Shown piece after piece: positions 5,568 to 5,939 of a DNA stretch of 5,939 bases; positions within the stretch are counted from its first letter, which is position 1; every line of letters starts with the position of its first letter. The notes beneath the pieces were generated by a model that saw only the letters and a list, made by a program, of their open reading frames with translations, was not told the DNA's origin and did not search any database. A program made the position numbers and the translations under genes. Where the stretch lies: contig CP070752.1 of assembly GCA_020348625.1 (NCBI GenBank), forward strand, positions 2,813,654 to 2,819,592. The letters are read 5' to 3'. This DNA comes from Deltaproteobacteria bacterium. GTDB lineage: Bacteria; Desulfobacterota; DSM-4660; Desulfatiglandales; B25-G16.

Positions 5568-5596
5568 TTTATAACGTCTTGTTACTGGTTTGTCAA
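5568..5596 (-). promoter_or_regulatory. Near-consensus sigma-70 promoter upstream of speD
   Basis: The minus strand shows -35 TTGACA (5591-5596, 6/6), a 17-bp spacer and -10 TATAAA (5568-5573, 5/6), with an A/T-rich TTAATTA just upstream. This is the strongest promoter-like site in the window. It points at speD, with a predicted start near 5561. Confidence 0.65.
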
Positions 5597-5939
5597 TCAG
5601 GTAATTAACCTACATGCCCTCAAATAATGTCCACGGCGATTTTTTCCGGTACTCGATTGTTGCCTTAGCTCCGTAACTGGCCGGGCCCTGTTTAATAGAA
5701 AGACGGGGAGCATTGCATTGTTATCACCCACTCGGAGTTCTCTTGACCCGGTAGTGCCATGAAATTCTTTCTGAAGAGACTGGCGGGAGGGCGCTGTTCT
5801 TTTCGCGACTTGGGTATGGGGGAAACCGCAGCCCTGAGCCTGTCGAAGGGAATGCAGAGGGGGCAAGGATCCCCCGTAAACAAGTTGCTGAAAAAACCAG
5901 CCCGTGAGCCTTGGAACGAAAGAAAGGGTTTCATGGCAT
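5597..5939. other. Non-coding region upstream of the speD promoter
   Basis: No convincing gene. Frames that stay open on both strands around 5600-5939 cross the dispersed repeat at 5832-5850 and yield the repeat-derived peptides FDRLRA (minus) or LSLSKG (plus), a common sign of spurious translation. A plus-strand frame from the ATG at 5759 stays open for 60 codons to the window edge, but has no ribosome site. GGGGG/CCCCC at 5859-5875 could form a short stem. Nothing else is identifiable. Confidence 0.55.
5832..5850. repeat. Dispersed imperfect palindrome, CCCTTCGACAGGCTCAGGG type
   Basis: The plus strand reads CCCTGAGCCTGTCGAAGGG. This belongs to a widely scattered intergenic repeat seen in many environmental bacterial genomes (typically written TTCGACAGGCTCAG), recalled from general knowledge. 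CCCT/AGGG ends can pair. A single copy is present here. Confidence 0.6.

Noticed and set aside
5360..5608. Plus-strand frame with a stretch resembling the end of a LysR-type regulator (QGRFLPQVKLFIDRIL).
   Set aside because: The resemblance covers under 20 residues, the expected preceding ligand-domain motifs are absent, the protein continues past the normal end, and there is no ribosome site. The same DNA carries a strong promoter and a hairpin on the other strand.
5597..5939. Minus-strand frames (5597-5866, 5692-5934) and a plus-strand frame from 5759 to the window edge.
   Set aside because: They overlap each other, lack ribosome sites and contain repeat-derived peptides (FDRLRA, LSLSKG) from the palindrome at 5832-5850.
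1..5939. CRISPR array, tRNA/rRNA, transposase or toxin-antitoxin pair.
   Set aside because: No regularly spaced direct repeats, no cloverleaf or rRNA sequence, and no recognisable transposase or toxin motif was found on either strand.

Overview
The window reads as chromosomal DNA of a Gram-negative bacterium, most likely a Desulfobacterota/deltaproteobacterium or a similar environmental anaerobe. This is an inference from gene content: a short class 1B (SpeH-type) S-adenosylmethionine decarboxylase, a compact HDAC-like amidohydrolase, a CsgG-type lipoprotein and a branched-chain-amino-acid-type binding protein. No rRNA or tRNA is present to fix the taxonomy. Every convincing gene lies on the minus strand, so the biological reading order runs from high to low coordinates.

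Right part (about 5939-4023): a repeat-containing non-coding stretch, then a near-consensus sigma-70 promoter (TTGACA, 17 bp, TATAAA at 5568-5596). About 300 nt of structured leader follows, then speD (4870-5259) and speE (4023-4865), four bases apart. The two enzymes make spermidine or a related aminopropylated amine: SpeD decarboxylates S-adenosylmethionine and SpeE transfers the aminopropyl group.

Middle (4022-2695): a 25-bp inverted repeat (3617-3641 and 3920-3944, one mismatch) encloses the C-terminal 60 codons of a decayed four-helix-bundle (23S rRNA intervening-sequence, IVP-type) protein. It lies between speE and a zinc amidohydrolase of the histone deacetylase/acetylpolyamine amidohydrolase superfamily (2798-3541). 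The neighbouring speDE suggests an acetylated polyamine as substrate. Together the three genes would form a polyamine module into which a small repeat-flanked cassette was apparently inserted and then decayed. A promoter at 2749-2776 then drives a CsgG-family lipoprotein (1876-2694).

Left part (1875-1): about 1.35 kb with no convincing large gene. It holds several hairpins, one of them a good bidirectional terminator (1623-1659), a possible minus-strand promoter (1151-1179) and a possible 46-codon ORF (571-711). The window ends inside the N-terminal 175 codons of a periplasmic branched-chain-amino-acid-type ABC transporter binding protein (1-526).

The items most worth a second look are the repeat-bounded IVP remnant, the speDE-deacetylase linkage, and the long structured RNA leader of speD.
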